Notes under the pieces: model-generated
What the model saw: only the letters and a program-made list of their open reading frames with translations
What the model was told of the DNA's origin: nothing
The model's database searches: none
Source of the DNA: Bacteroidota bacterium
Lineage (GTDB): Bacteria; Bacteroidota; Bacteroidia; Sphingobacteriales; Sphingobacteriaceae
Direction: 5' to 3'
DNA: 64,000 bases
Assembly (NCBI GenBank): GCA_023450085.1
Contig: JAEXHI010000030.1
Span: forward strand, 186,001 to 250,000
Shown: piece after piece, positions 42,284 through 50,723 of the stretch
Layout of the letters: the number at the start of each line of letters is the position of its first letter
How positions within the stretch are numbered: position 1 is the first letter of the stretch
Position numbers and translations under genes: made by a program

Positions 42284-42979
42284 ATGGAAACGTATTTAAT
42301 TTTATTTATTCCGATCCTTCTGCTTAGTATGTTTGTACAGTGGCGTTTCAGGAACAAGTTCTCGAAATATGCAGAGATGCAGCTTAATTCAGGCTTTTCG
42401 GGAAAAGAGGTAGCAGAGAAGATGCTACACGACAACGGAATCTACAATGTGAAAGTGCTAAGTTCTGAAGGACAGCTTACGGATCATTATAATCCAGCGG
42501 ATATGACCGTAAATTTAAGCACAGATGTATATTATGGTAGGAGTGTTGCGGCTGCAGCCGTAGCCGCACATGAATGTGGACATGCCATACAACATGCTAA
42601 AAGCTATAACTGGTTACAGTTTCGATCAAATATGGTACCTATTGTGAGCATATCTTCAAACTTATTGCAATGGGTACTTTTAATAGGAGTGTTGCTAATC
42701 GCCTTTAATGGGCCATCTATTGTATTGGGAATTGGAGTGATTGGTTTGGCTATTATTACTTTGTTTAGTATTGTAACCTTACCAGTGGAGTTTGATGCCA
42801 GTAATAGAGCATTACTTTGGTTAAAGAATAATCAAGGGGTTATGCAAACCTCAGAAGAAAATGTACAGGCAAAAGATGCGCTTTGGTGGGCAGCTATGAC
42901 TTATGTGGTTGCGGCTTTGGGCGCTTTGGCCAACCTGCTTTATTATGCTTCGATGCTGTTTGGCAGAAGTAGAGAATAA
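42284..42979 (+). CDS. membrane zinc metallopeptidase, YugP family
   Basis: The 231-aa protein has an N-terminal membrane helix (residues 3-16), the zinc motif HECGHAIQ in VAAHECGHAIQHAKSY, then two transmembrane segments (about 115-165). The DAxNRALLWLK block follows, with the final helices near 200-225. The YugP/COG2738 family has unknown physiological substrates. A shared terminator follows. Confidence 0.9.
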   Translation: METYLILFIPILLLSMFVQWRFRNKFSKYAEMQLNSGFSGKEVAEKMLHDNGIYNVKVLSSEGQLTDHYNPADMTVNLSTDVYYGRSVAAAAVAAHECGHAIQHAKSYNWLQFRSNMVPIVSISSNLLQWVLLIGVLLIAFNGPSIVLGIGVIGLAIITLFSIVTLPVEFDASNRALLWLKNNQGVMQTSEENVQAKDALWWAAMTYVVAALGALANLLYYASMLFGRSRE

Positions 42980-42999
42980 CATCAGCTTAAAAAAATGAT

Positions 43000-43028
43000 A
43001 AAAGGCAATCGAGAGATTGCCTTTTTTA
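43000..43028. terminator. bidirectional intrinsic terminator
   Basis: AAAAGGCAATC (43000-43010), loop GAGA, and GATTGCCTTTTTTATT form an 11-bp stem with a T-tail on the plus strand and an A-rich flank. It serves the convergent YugP-type and cupin genes. Confidence 0.9.
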
Positions 43029-43493
43029 TTTGGCATCAATAAGTACTGCCAACTGGATGCAAGGTTCATTAGATCGATTGCTCCAAGCATGGTTGGTTCC
43101 TCGTTGGATCACAATATCACCTGCTTTTAAAAGCGTTTCTTGTTCGTCTAAAATCAAATATATTTCTCCAGATAAAATAATGATATAATCCAACGTGGAG
43201 GTTTGGTGCATTAAAGGGTGAGGTGAGCCGACTTTGGTTTCAATCCCTAAATCCTCATCAGGAGGGATTTGTACGTAGCGAAAGTAGGTACCATTTTTAG
43301 GCGTATTTGGAAATGCAGTGTTCTCAATAATGAGTTCTTCTTCTAAATCGACAGGTGTTTGATGGGTACTCCAAATATCGGAGATGATTAGCCCTGGATA
43401 ATGTTCAGATACGTTATCGGAAATTCGGTCTTCTACTATCACAGATTTTCCGTCTTTTAATCCTGTGACTATTCTTCTTGGGATTGTTTTCAT
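43026..43493 (-). CDS. cupin-domain protein
   Basis: The 155-aa protein has a single cupin barrel with HPLMHQTSTLDYIIILSGE (motif 1, metal His and Glu), LKAGDIVIQRGTNHAWSN (motif 2), and an N-terminal extension of about 75 residues. Small cupins bind metals and act as dioxygenases or sugar-binding proteins; activity is not assignable. It is divergent from an HxlR-type regulator gene, with a possible operator between them. Confidence 0.85.
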   Translation of the reverse strand: MKTIPRRIVTGLKDGKSVIVEDRISDNVSEHYPGLIISDIWSTHQTPVDLEEELIIENTAFPNTPKNGTYFRYVQIPPDEDLGIETKVGSPHPLMHQTSTLDYIIILSGEIYLILDEQETLLKAGDIVIQRGTNHAWSNRSNEPCIQLAVLIDAK

Positions 43494-43571
43494 CTAAATT
43501 ATGAGCTTTGATTAACATTTATTGGACGAAATTATGGAGCGAAACACTTATTTTGCTCATGGGTTAATAGG

Positions 43572-43587
43572 AGGTAACCAGTAACCT
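43572..43587. promoter_or_regulatory. imperfect palindrome between divergent cupin and HxlR genes
   Basis: AGGTAACCAGTAACCT is an imperfect 16-bp palindrome (mismatches at four internal positions), 20 bp before the HxlR start. A further GGTAAG follows at 43590. Such a site could be the operator of the regulator, by analogy with other HxlR proteins. This is inference from position. Confidence 0.35.
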
Positions 43588-43606
43588 CAAGGTAAGTATT
43601 TAAGAT

Positions 43607-43981
43607 ATGTTGGAAATGGAAAAAGAGATAAAGAAGGAAATAACCACCACCTGTAGCGAGCAATTGATTGCTTTACGTGATAGTTTGGAAGTTTTGGGAG
43701 GAAAATGGAAGCTGCAGATTTTAAGATATCTGACCAATAGACCAGAAGAGGTCAACCATTTCAAGAAGATTCAACGAGGAATAACCGGTATTTCGGCCAA
43801 GGTACTGAGCAAGGAACTAAAAGATATGGAAGATAATTTGCTAGTCACCAGAACCGTTCAGAATACCAAGCCCGTTACGGTTGCTTATGCGGTAACCGAC
43901 TATGGTAAAACTGTTTTTCCTGTCACCAATACCTTGGTAGAATGGGGAATAAATCATCGAAAGAAAATTATAGAAAAGTAA
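43607..43981 (+). CDS. HxlR-family transcriptional regulator
   Basis: The 124-aa winged-helix protein has the HxlR signature: CSEQLIALRDSLEVLGGKWKL near the N-terminus, GISAKVLSKELKDMEDNLLV as recognition helix and wing, and VAYAVTDYGKTVFPV. Cys16 occupies the position used for thiol or aldehyde sensing in HypR- and YodB-type members, so redox regulation is possible. It probably controls the divergent cupin gene. Confidence 0.9.
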   Translation: MLEMEKEIKKEITTTCSEQLIALRDSLEVLGGKWKLQILRYLTNRPEEVNHFKKIQRGITGISAKVLSKELKDMEDNLLVTRTVQNTKPVTVAYAVTDYGKTVFPVTNTLVEWGINHRKKIIEK

Positions 43982-43992
43982 AGTCTAGGCTT

Positions 43993-44460
43993 TTATTGAG
44001 AAGAATACTTTACGATATCAATTCCAATCCCATTGGGGTCTTGAATGGCAAAATGTCTATCGCCCCAAGGTTCATCCCTCAACTCAATTTTAATGGCAAC
44101 ACCTTTAGCCTTTAGTTGTTGATATAGAGTATCTACATCCTCTACTTCAATGGTAAGGTACATCCCTTGGCCTTTAAATGGTTGATGGAACAACAGCTGT
44201 TGAGTAGGGTGGTTGGGCAAAAGAAAACTGATTTCTGCGCTTTTGTTTGGCGTATGCAACAATAAATAGAACTCGTTTTCGAAGGTAATTCCAAATCCTA
44301 AAACTTCCGTGTAGAATTTCTTTGTTTCTGCTAATTTTTCGGTGATTACACCTGCATTTAATTTCATCGCAATCTTGTTTTTAGAAGTTTGACCATAGGC
44401 ACTCTTGGCAAAAAATAAGCCTATTAGCACCATCATTATATATTTCGTTATTGACATCAT
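43993..44460 (-). CDS. secreted VOC (glyoxalase-like) family protein
   Basis: I start at 44460 (MMSITKYIMMVLIGLFF, a signal-peptide-like helix ending at AYGQ); a longer frame to 44511 is unlikely. The mature part is one VOC domain with KLAETKKFYTEVLGFG and DPNGIGIDIVKY, including the metal-ligand Glu/His region. Export is unusual for a glyoxalase family member; a start at the internal Met before KLNAGVITEKL would make it cytoplasmic. It is 51 bp downstream of an AraC regulator gene. Confidence 0.75.
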   Translation of the reverse strand: MMSITKYIMMVLIGLFFAKSAYGQTSKNKIAMKLNAGVITEKLAETKKFYTEVLGFGITFENEFYLLLHTPNKSAEISFLLPNHPTQQLLFHQPFKGQGMYLTIEVEDVDTLYQQLKAKGVAIKIELRDEPWGDRHFAIQDPNGIGIDIVKYSSQ

Positions 44461-44511
44461 CAACACAAAATTGGCTAAACACTGGAGGCTAAAATTGTAA
44501 AAATCGGACAA

Positions 44512-45318
44512 TTATCTGCCAAAAGCCTTACTAGGAGTTACCCCGTAAAAATGCTTAAAATCTTTAATAAAATGGGATTGATCGAAGAAACCAGAATCAA
44601 AAAATAATTTGTTCTGCCGCAAACTTTGGGTAGATGGTTTTGCTCTCAAAATGTTTTGAAAACGAACCACCTTGCTAAAGGTTTTCATAGAATCGCCGAT
44701 ATAGAAATCAAAAAGTCTACGCAGCTGTCTGTGGCTAAGCCCCGTATCAATTTCAGTCATATCAACCATGCCGTAATTTTTCATAATTAAGGCAATGGCA
44801 TTGTAAAGGCGAGGGTCATTTTGAAAATTAGCAGAAGGCAGAAGATCTAAAAAGAACTCATTTAATAGGAAAATAATGCTGTCAACATTCAAATTGGCAA
44901 CCAAATGAGATTGGATAAAATTGGCAGCTAGAGGAACTACATCCTTTAATTCCACAGCCTTATTGCTAATGCTAGAAGCGTCAACACCAAATAGTTGCGG
45001 GAACATGGAAGGAAGAAACCGAATGCCTACGTAATTAAATTCTTCCGCCAAATCAAACTCTGTGTACTTTTTACAAAAGCCCATCACAAAGTTTTCTTGG
45101 GGTTGGTTGAGCTCGAAGAAAATATCGATACAACCGTCAGCAACTACACGATAAGTGAATGGGTGGTCAAGTTTTTGATTGGTTTTTAACTGCCAATAAC
45201 AATAAATAAAGGAGTGTAATTGTTGATGAGGTAAAAACTCTTGGTAGCTTACAGCTCCATAAGATTTTACCGTAGGTTGAACTGGAATATATAATTGCCT
45301 GATGAAGGAAACATCCAT
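44512..45318 (-). CDS. AraC-family transcriptional regulator
   Basis: The 268-aa protein has a C-terminal AraC HTH (about 170-265) with TGLSHRQLRRLFDFYIG, FSKVVRFQNILRAKP and FFDQSHFIKDFKHFYGVTPS. The N-terminal domain is of the DUF6597-like type (QLHSFIYCYWQLKTN, RVVADGCIDIFFELNQ). It presumably activates the downstream VOC gene; the inducer is unknown. Confidence 0.88.
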   Translation of the reverse strand: MDVSFIRQLYIPVQPTVKSYGAVSYQEFLPHQQLHSFIYCYWQLKTNQKLDHPFTYRVVADGCIDIFFELNQPQENFVMGFCKKYTEFDLAEEFNYVGIRFLPSMFPQLFGVDASSISNKAVELKDVVPLAANFIQSHLVANLNVDSIIFLLNEFFLDLLPSANFQNDPRLYNAIALIMKNYGMVDMTEIDTGLSHRQLRRLFDFYIGDSMKTFSKVVRFQNILRAKPSTQSLRQNKLFFDSGFFDQSHFIKDFKHFYGVTPSKAFGR

Positions 45319-45369
45319 AAATGACGGTTGGACATTTTACAACGGAATGTGCTTTGGATTGATCTGAAA

Positions 45370-45756
45370 TTAGTTAAGTCTGAAAGGGACCACTAACTCA
45401 AATTCAGGAATTTCTACTAAAAACTCAGAGTCATCTAAGGTGCGACGCATCAAATATCTACCCCTCATGCTTCCAATATCTGTTTTTAGGTTACAACCTG
45501 AAACATAAGAATAGCTATCGCCAGGCATAATGATGGGTTGAACACCTACTACGCCTTCTCCCTCAACTTCTCTTACCGTGCCGTTAGAATCGAAAATAAA
45601 CCATTGACGACGCATCAATTGTATTTCAAAATCGGTAAGATTCTCAATGCTGATACGATATGCGAACATGAAATGTCCACTTTCAGGATTGGAATGTTCA
45701 TCCTGATAAATGGTGTCGACCGAAATTTTTATGCCTTCAGTAATTGCTGTTACCAT
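45370..45756 (-). CDS. apaG: ApaG-family protein
   Basis: The 128-aa single fibronectin-III-like domain protein carries FMFAYRISIENLTDFEIQLM, RQWFIFDSNGTVREVEGEGVVG and the family hallmark GSMRGRYLM. ApaG is linked to Co2+/Mg2+ resistance and to nucleoside tetraphosphate metabolism; its molecular role is unsettled. It follows dusB by 34 bp and is probably cotranscribed. Confidence 0.93.
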   Translation of the reverse strand: MVTAITEGIKISVDTIYQDEHSNPESGHFMFAYRISIENLTDFEIQLMRRQWFIFDSNGTVREVEGEGVVGVQPIIMPGDSYSYVSGCNLKTDIGSMRGRYLMRRTLDDSEFLVEIPEFELVVPFRLN

Positions 45757-45790
45757 AACCGTAAATTTAACTCTTAAATGTACTCAATAA

Positions 45791-46798
45791 TCACGCCATT
45801 TCGTTAACGGGCATTATATTGGCGTATTTGTCAGTAATTTCATCTAACAACGCATAAATTGTTTCAATGTTTTCTTCTTTAACTAATTGAGTACGATAAT
45901 GTTTGAAATCTGGCAATCCTTTAAAATAATTGCTGTAATGACGTCGCATTTCAAACACGCCAACCTTTGGTCCTTTCCATTCCAGCGATTTGGTAAAATG
46001 CGTTCTGCAGGCATCTACACGCTCTTCTAAAGTTGGGCCTGCTAAATGCTGTCCAGTAGCAAAAAAGTGCTTAATTTCCCTGAAAATCCATGGATAGCCA
46101 ATGGCTGCCCTACCAATCATCATCCCATCTACGCCATATTCTAATCGCCAGTTGGCCGCTTTTTCAGGGCTGTCAATATCGCCGTTACCAAAAATTGGGA
46201 TTTTAATGCGTGGGTTACGCTTAATTTCTCTAATCAAGGTCCAATCTGCCTCACCCTTGTATAATTGGGCTCTGGTACGACCGTGAATGGTTAATGCTTG
46301 AATACCCACATCTTGTAAACGTTCGGCAACTTCTTCCACATTTTTGGTATTATCGTCCCAACCTAAACGCGTTTTTACCGTTACGGGCAAATGCGTTGCT
46401 TTAACTACCGCTTCGGTCATCTTCACCATTTTATCGATATCCTGCAACAATGCCGAACCTGCGCCTCTACAAGCCACATTTTTTACTGGACAACCATAAT
46501 TAATGTCCATTAAATCGGGACCTGCCAAGGTGGCAATTTCCGTAGCTTCACGCATACTTTCGATATCGCTTCCAAAAATCTGGATGCCTATTGGGCGTTC
46601 ATACTCAAAAATATCAAGCTTTTGCCTACTTTTTGCCGCGGAACGAATTAATCCCTCAGAGGAAATAAACTCCGTATACATCATATCTGCTCCGCCTTGT
46701 TTGCACACATAACGGAAAGGAGGATCACTCACATCTTCCATTGGTGCCAATAACAAAGGGAATTCTCCCAAATCAATATTTCCTATCTTTACAGACAT
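45791..46798 (-). CDS. dusB: tRNA-dihydrouridine synthase (DusB-like)
   Basis: The 335-aa TIM-barrel FMN protein shows LAPMEDVSDPPFRYVCKQGG, IQIFGSDIESM, DINYGCPVKNVACRGAGSAL (catalytic Cys in the CRGAGS segment), VKTRLGW, TIHGRTRAQLYKG and FGNGDI. It reduces uridines in tRNA D-loops. It is divergent from the CPBP protease gene. Confidence 0.94.
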   Translation of the reverse strand: MSVKIGNIDLGEFPLLLAPMEDVSDPPFRYVCKQGGADMMYTEFISSEGLIRSAAKSRQKLDIFEYERPIGIQIFGSDIESMREATEIATLAGPDLMDINYGCPVKNVACRGAGSALLQDIDKMVKMTEAVVKATHLPVTVKTRLGWDDNTKNVEEVAERLQDVGIQALTIHGRTRAQLYKGEADWTLIREIKRNPRIKIPIFGNGDIDSPEKAANWRLEYGVDGMMIGRAAIGYPWIFREIKHFFATGQHLAGPTLEERVDACRTHFTKSLEWKGPKVGVFEMRRHYSNYFKGLPDFKHYRTQLVKEENIETIYALLDEITDKYANIMPVNEMA

Positions 46799-46851
46799 TT
46801 TTCTATCTTCAAGCTAATTAAAACGTTGCAAAGTTACGCATAATTCATAAA

Positions 46852-47796
46852 ATGTATCAAAACCCATTACACAAGCCAGAAAACAGCCCTTTTCTCCAAA
46901 TGTTGTTTCTTTTATTGTTCGCCCTTGGCGGATTGATTGTTTTTGCAGTGATAGGTGTAGTTATTGCCTTTTTCATAGATGGTTTTGAAGGGATCAAGGG
47001 AATGGCAGCAAATGATTCTCGCTATATTTCGTCGTTCAGGATTTTATTAGTGGCCCAACAAATAGGATTATTTTTAGCACCTGCCGTTTTATTATCTGTA
47101 GTAGAAGGTAAGAGGTTACCAAAGTTTTACGGAATGAAAGCCCCTAGGGTAAATCTTTTATTACTGGTGGCTATACTATCTATTTGTTGGATGCCTTTGA
47201 TGGGCTTGGCCAATGAATGGAACCAGAAAATGGTATTTCCAGATTTTCTAAAAGGTTTAGAAGTTTGGATGCGAGAAATGGAAGATTCGGCGGCAAAAAC
47301 TACCGAAGCTATTTTAAAGATGAATAGTCCAGTAGCGTTGTTTGTTAATTTATTGGTCATTGCAGTTACTCCTGCCATTTGTGAAGAATTTATCTTTAGA
47401 GGAGCAATACAAAGAACCATCTTCCGCATCAAGTCCAATCCACATGTGGCCATTTGGTTATCGGCGGCTATTTTTAGTGCCATCCACTTTCAGTTCTATG
47501 GATTTTTGCCACGTTTGTTGTTAGGAGCCGCTTTTGGATACGTTTATTTTTGGACAGGTAGCATATGGTACGCGGTATTTGCCCATTTTTTAAATAACGC
47601 TTACGCTGTTTCGGTGGCTTATTATTTACAGGCCAATAACCAATCATATACCAATGCAGAGGATATTCAAATGCCTTGGTATGGATACTTGATAAGTGCT
47701 ATTTTAACCTTAGCTTTGTTCAAATTTTTGAAAAATACGATAGATAGGACAGAGGAAGGGGAATTAAACAGCTCCGATCTTAGCCTTAAACCTTAG
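46852..47796 (+). CDS. CPBP-family intramembrane glutamic protease
   Basis: The 314-aa polytopic membrane protein has the ABI/CPBP motifs CEEFIFRGAIQRTIF (Glu-Glu...Arg), SAIHFQFYGFLPRLLLGAAF and AHFLNNAYAV (His and Asn). Membrane segments lie at about 12-38, 63-85, 100-118, 160-180 and later. The family resembles CAAX prenyl protease. The substrate is unknown. cdsA begins 6 bp after the stop. Confidence 0.88.
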   Translation: MYQNPLHKPENSPFLQMLFLLLFALGGLIVFAVIGVVIAFFIDGFEGIKGMAANDSRYISSFRILLVAQQIGLFLAPAVLLSVVEGKRLPKFYGMKAPRVNLLLLVAILSICWMPLMGLANEWNQKMVFPDFLKGLEVWMREMEDSAAKTTEAILKMNSPVALFVNLLVIAVTPAICEEFIFRGAIQRTIFRIKSNPHVAIWLSAAIFSAIHFQFYGFLPRLLLGAAFGYVYFWTGSIWYAVFAHFLNNAYAVSVAYYLQANNQSYTNAEDIQMPWYGYLISAILTLALFKFLKNTIDRTEEGELNSSDLSLKP

Positions 47797-47802
47797 TTTT
47801 AA

Positions 47803-48612
47803 ATGAAGACCAGAGCCATTACCGCTTTCTTTTTTACCATTGTGATGTTGGGTTCCATTTTATTGGGCGCCTACACTTTTTCGGGCTTTTATTTGCTATT
47901 GAGCTTAGTAGCGTTGTTGGAGTTCTATAAAATGATAAAAATAGGAGGAATTCGCCCACACCGTAATATTGGGGTAGTGGTAGCGGCGCTCATTTACATC
48001 ACCACTGCAGCCTACCATTTTTTTCAGTTTGAGCTAAAATACCTCTTATTGATGATTCCCTTGATCTTTTCGGTGTTTATTGCTGAGCTGTATAAGAAAA
48101 ATAAAATTCCTTTTGCCAATATTTCCTACACTTTTGTAGGGTTTGTATACATCACCATTCCTTTCTGTTTCTTCTACTCCCTAGGGTTTTTGATGAATTT
48201 TGAAACGTATAGTTTTCATTTTCCATTAGCGTTTTTATTAATGCTTTGGGCAAATGATACAGGCGCTTATTTGTTTGGAATGAAATTAGGTAAGCGTAAA
48301 TTGTTTGAAAGACATTCCCCTAAAAAATCGTGGGAAGGTTTTTTTGGCGGTGTTTTTACCAGCTTAGTAGTGGCTATTATTCTATCCTTTCAGTTTACGG
48401 AGGTAGAGCCTATTGTTTGGGCAGGAATGGCGACAATTATTTCTTGCTTTGGCACCTTGGGCGATTTGGTAGAATCAATGTTAAAGCGCAGCCTTGATGT
48501 GAAAGATTCGGGAAGCTTTTTACCTGGACATGGGGGCTTTCTTGATCGTTTCGACGGTTTGTTGATTGCTGCGCCTATTGTATATGTATACCTTTATTTG
48601 CTAATTCACTAA
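47803..48612 (+). CDS. cdsA: phosphatidate cytidylyltransferase
   Basis: The 269-aa protein has about seven membrane segments and the CTP-transfer signature near the C-terminus: SFLPGHGGFLDRFDGLL, preceded by GTLGDLVESMLKRSLDVKDS. NDTGAYLFGMKLGKRK is also conserved. It forms CDP-diacylglycerol for phospholipid synthesis. It overlaps the convergent small gene by 4 bp. Confidence 0.95.
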   Translation: MKTRAITAFFFTIVMLGSILLGAYTFSGFYLLLSLVALLEFYKMIKIGGIRPHRNIGVVVAALIYITTAAYHFFQFELKYLLLMIPLIFSVFIAELYKKNKIPFANISYTFVGFVYITIPFCFFYSLGFLMNFETYSFHFPLAFLLMLWANDTGAYLFGMKLGKRKLFERHSPKKSWEGFFGGVFTSLVVAIILSFQFTEVEPIVWAGMATIISCFGTLGDLVESMLKRSLDVKDSGSFLPGHGGFLDRFDGLLIAAPIVYVYLYLLIH

Positions 48613-48857
48613 GCTGTTTCTCTCTTTTTTAACTCATTATTAACTTGTTTCAATTGAGCTGAAAAGATAATTAGTAAAGGCGCAAAAGCTAATGGAGTAA
48701 CCGTTAATGCACTAAAGCCTTTCTTCATGGAAACAATTATGCCACAAATAAGCATGCCTATCACTGAGATGCCGATGTAAATGGTGGCTATTTTCAATGT
48801 TTTTGCTTTTTTCTTTAATTCTTCGGTGGATAATTCTGTAAAAGGTTGTGGTTTCAT
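48609..48857 (-). CDS. small two-helix membrane protein, unknown function
   Basis: The 82-aa protein has two likely transmembrane segments (about 24-44 and 50-66) between charged ends rich in Lys and Glu (STEELKKKAKTLK, VNNELKKRETA). No family is recognised. It is convergent with cdsA, overlapping by 4 bp. Confidence 0.6.
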   Translation of the reverse strand: MKPQPFTELSTEELKKKAKTLKIATIYIGISVIGMLICGIIVSMKKGFSALTVTPLAFAPLLIIFSAQLKQVNNELKKRETA

Positions 48858-48958
48858 CTATTTTATAAAAATTTAACCGCGTCTAAATTGAGCGTGGAAT
48901 TTCGCGGGCTAAATTAGCAGTGATTATTGAATGCTCAAAATTTGTTTTGGTAATTCTT

Positions 48959-49507
48959 TTAAAGGCTTTTTCCAATCCAATAAAAAGCAAAGAGAAGGAT
49001 AGAGGAAACAGATGATTTATAATGCTGCCTAATGAACTGATACGCAAGTTTTACGTGCGTTTTAACCGTATTTATAGAAACCCCCATTTTTGAGGCAATT
49101 TCACTCTGTTTTAGTTTGCCCTCACTATTTAACAGAAAAACTTCTTTGCGTTGCTTGGGCATCAGGTTAACAATTTCCTGAACTTTTAAAAAACGCTCAT
49201 CAATTTCTGGATTATAGTGCTCGTCGGCTTCCATTTCTTGGGTATGGTCGGGAACTAAAATCAATTGCTGGTTTTTATTTTTCATAAAATCCAAGGAACG
49301 ATTTCTGATGGAGATTTTAGCGTAATTGATGAACTCACCCTTAATACGAATCATGTCCTTTTTCTTCCATAGGTCGAAAAAGAAATCCTGTACAATATCT
49401 TCGGCTGAGGTTTCATTTCGAGTAATCCGATAGGAAACCAAACACAAGCCTTGATAGTGAGCCTGGAAAAACGCTTCAAAGTCCTCAATCGTCAGGCTTT
49501 CGTTCAT
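48959..49507 (-). CDS. RNA polymerase ECF sigma factor (FecI-type)
   Basis: The 182-aa protein contains sigma region 2 (FEAFFQAHYQGLCLVSYRIT, SAEDIVQDFFFDLWKK) and region 4 (LMPKQRKEVFLLNSEGKLKQSEIASK, VSINTVKTHVKLAYQFIR). The Bacteroidota FecI-like group pairs with FecR anti-sigma factors. Here it lies downstream of the transport genes rather than directly before fecR, 83 bp after the peroxidase gene. It probably serves the FecR encoded at 56622-57458, but its position is unusual. Confidence 0.9.
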   Translation of the reverse strand: MNESLTIEDFEAFFQAHYQGLCLVSYRITRNETSAEDIVQDFFFDLWKKKDMIRIKGEFINYAKISIRNRSLDFMKNKNQQLILVPDHTQEMEADEHYNPEIDERFLKVQEIVNLMPKQRKEVFLLNSEGKLKQSEIASKMGVSINTVKTHVKLAYQFIRQHYKSSVSSILLFAFYWIGKSL

Positions 49508-49590
49508 TCTTATTATTTAGACTAATTAAAAATAATAAGCGAAAGTACAACTTATCGCTTAACGAAGCAACATTTTTGTAAACAATCCTT

Positions 49591-50721
49591 TCATTTAGGT
49601 AAAATGGGACGTTCAAAATCGAAAGGAGAGGAGGTAATGGCCTGTAAAAAGGCGACAATTGCTGCTCGTTCTTCTAAGTTGATCTCCAGTTTTTTAAGGT
49701 GTGGAGAGGCCTGTGGAAACAAAGGGTCATTTGCCTGATCTTTAGTCGGCTTTGGTTGTGGCATACCAGCTACGTACATGTTTAACAGCGATTCTATTTC
49801 ATTAAATCTACCATTATGGAACCATGGAAATGTACGCATAGCATCTCTTAAGGAAGGGGTTTTAAATTTACCTACATCAGTACTCGCTTTAGTTGAGTTA
49901 TAGCGACCTAAATCTTCTCCTTTTCGACCATAGTTGCTCATGCCCAAATTATGAAATTCGCCATCGGTAAATAAAGGGCCATTGTGGCAATTGATGCAAC
50001 GAGCCTTGGTTCTAAAAAGATGTAAACCCAAAATTTGTTGATCGGAAAGTGCTCTTTTTCTGCCTAAAATGAAATTATCAAATCTGGTAGGCCTGCTTTT
50101 GATGCTTTTAACAAAGGCCGCAATGCTTTGGCGAAGTTCAAAATGGCTTAATTTATTTTTATTAAAAGCCTTTTTAAAAAGGCTTTGATAGCCCTTGATG
50201 TGATTGACCTTTTTGGTAGCTTCTTCCAAATCACCGTTCATTTCTGTTGGATTGGTAAGGGCATCGGCAATTTGATCTTCGAGGGTTTGGTGACGACCGT
50301 CCCACATGAAGCTTTTGGCCTCGCCTAGGTTTTGTATACTTGGCGAATTCCTTATTCCCGCCAAATGATCATTACCAATAGAAAGCTTCCTGCCATCCGT
50401 CCAGTTAAGCTCTGGTTCATGACAACTGGAGCATGAAATTTGATTTGAACCGCTTAACCTAGGATCAAAAAATAGGGTTTTTCCTAAGGCTATTTTAGCG
50501 GCTTCAATGGAGTCTTTTGCCCTATAGGGAAATTCGATTGCCCCTAATTCTCTAAATACAATGTCCGAATCGATGGTTGGTTTTGGCCATAAAGGGGGAT
50601 CCTTTTCATATTGAAGTCTCAGATCTTTTAAATATGCAGGGGTAATTTCATCTTTATAGGAAAAACCTAATAAGGTAAAATAAGCTAAAAATAAATAAAG
50701 AAGGATTCTGAATTTGATCAT
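49591..50721 (-). CDS. di-heme cytochrome c peroxidase / MauG-like protein
   Basis: The 376-aa protein has two CXXCH heme sites: CSSCH at 97-101 and CINCH at 242-246. ISCSSCHEPELNWTDG and RNSPSIQNLGEAKSFMWDGR are blocks of the family. An N-terminal membrane-type signal (RILLYLFLAYFTLLGF) precedes. These periplasmic enzymes reduce H2O2 or modify proteins via bis-Fe(IV) chemistry. It is 2 bp after the DUF6850-like gene, so it is part of the transport operon. Confidence 0.9.
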   Translation of the reverse strand: MIKFRILLYLFLAYFTLLGFSYKDEITPAYLKDLRLQYEKDPPLWPKPTIDSDIVFRELGAIEFPYRAKDSIEAAKIALGKTLFFDPRLSGSNQISCSSCHEPELNWTDGRKLSIGNDHLAGIRNSPSIQNLGEAKSFMWDGRHQTLEDQIADALTNPTEMNGDLEEATKKVNHIKGYQSLFKKAFNKNKLSHFELRQSIAAFVKSIKSRPTRFDNFILGRKRALSDQQILGLHLFRTKARCINCHNGPLFTDGEFHNLGMSNYGRKGEDLGRYNSTKASTDVGKFKTPSLRDAMRTFPWFHNGRFNEIESLLNMYVAGMPQPKPTKDQANDPLFPQASPHLKKLEINLEERAAIVAFLQAITSSPFDFERPILPK

Positions 50722-50723
50722 GA

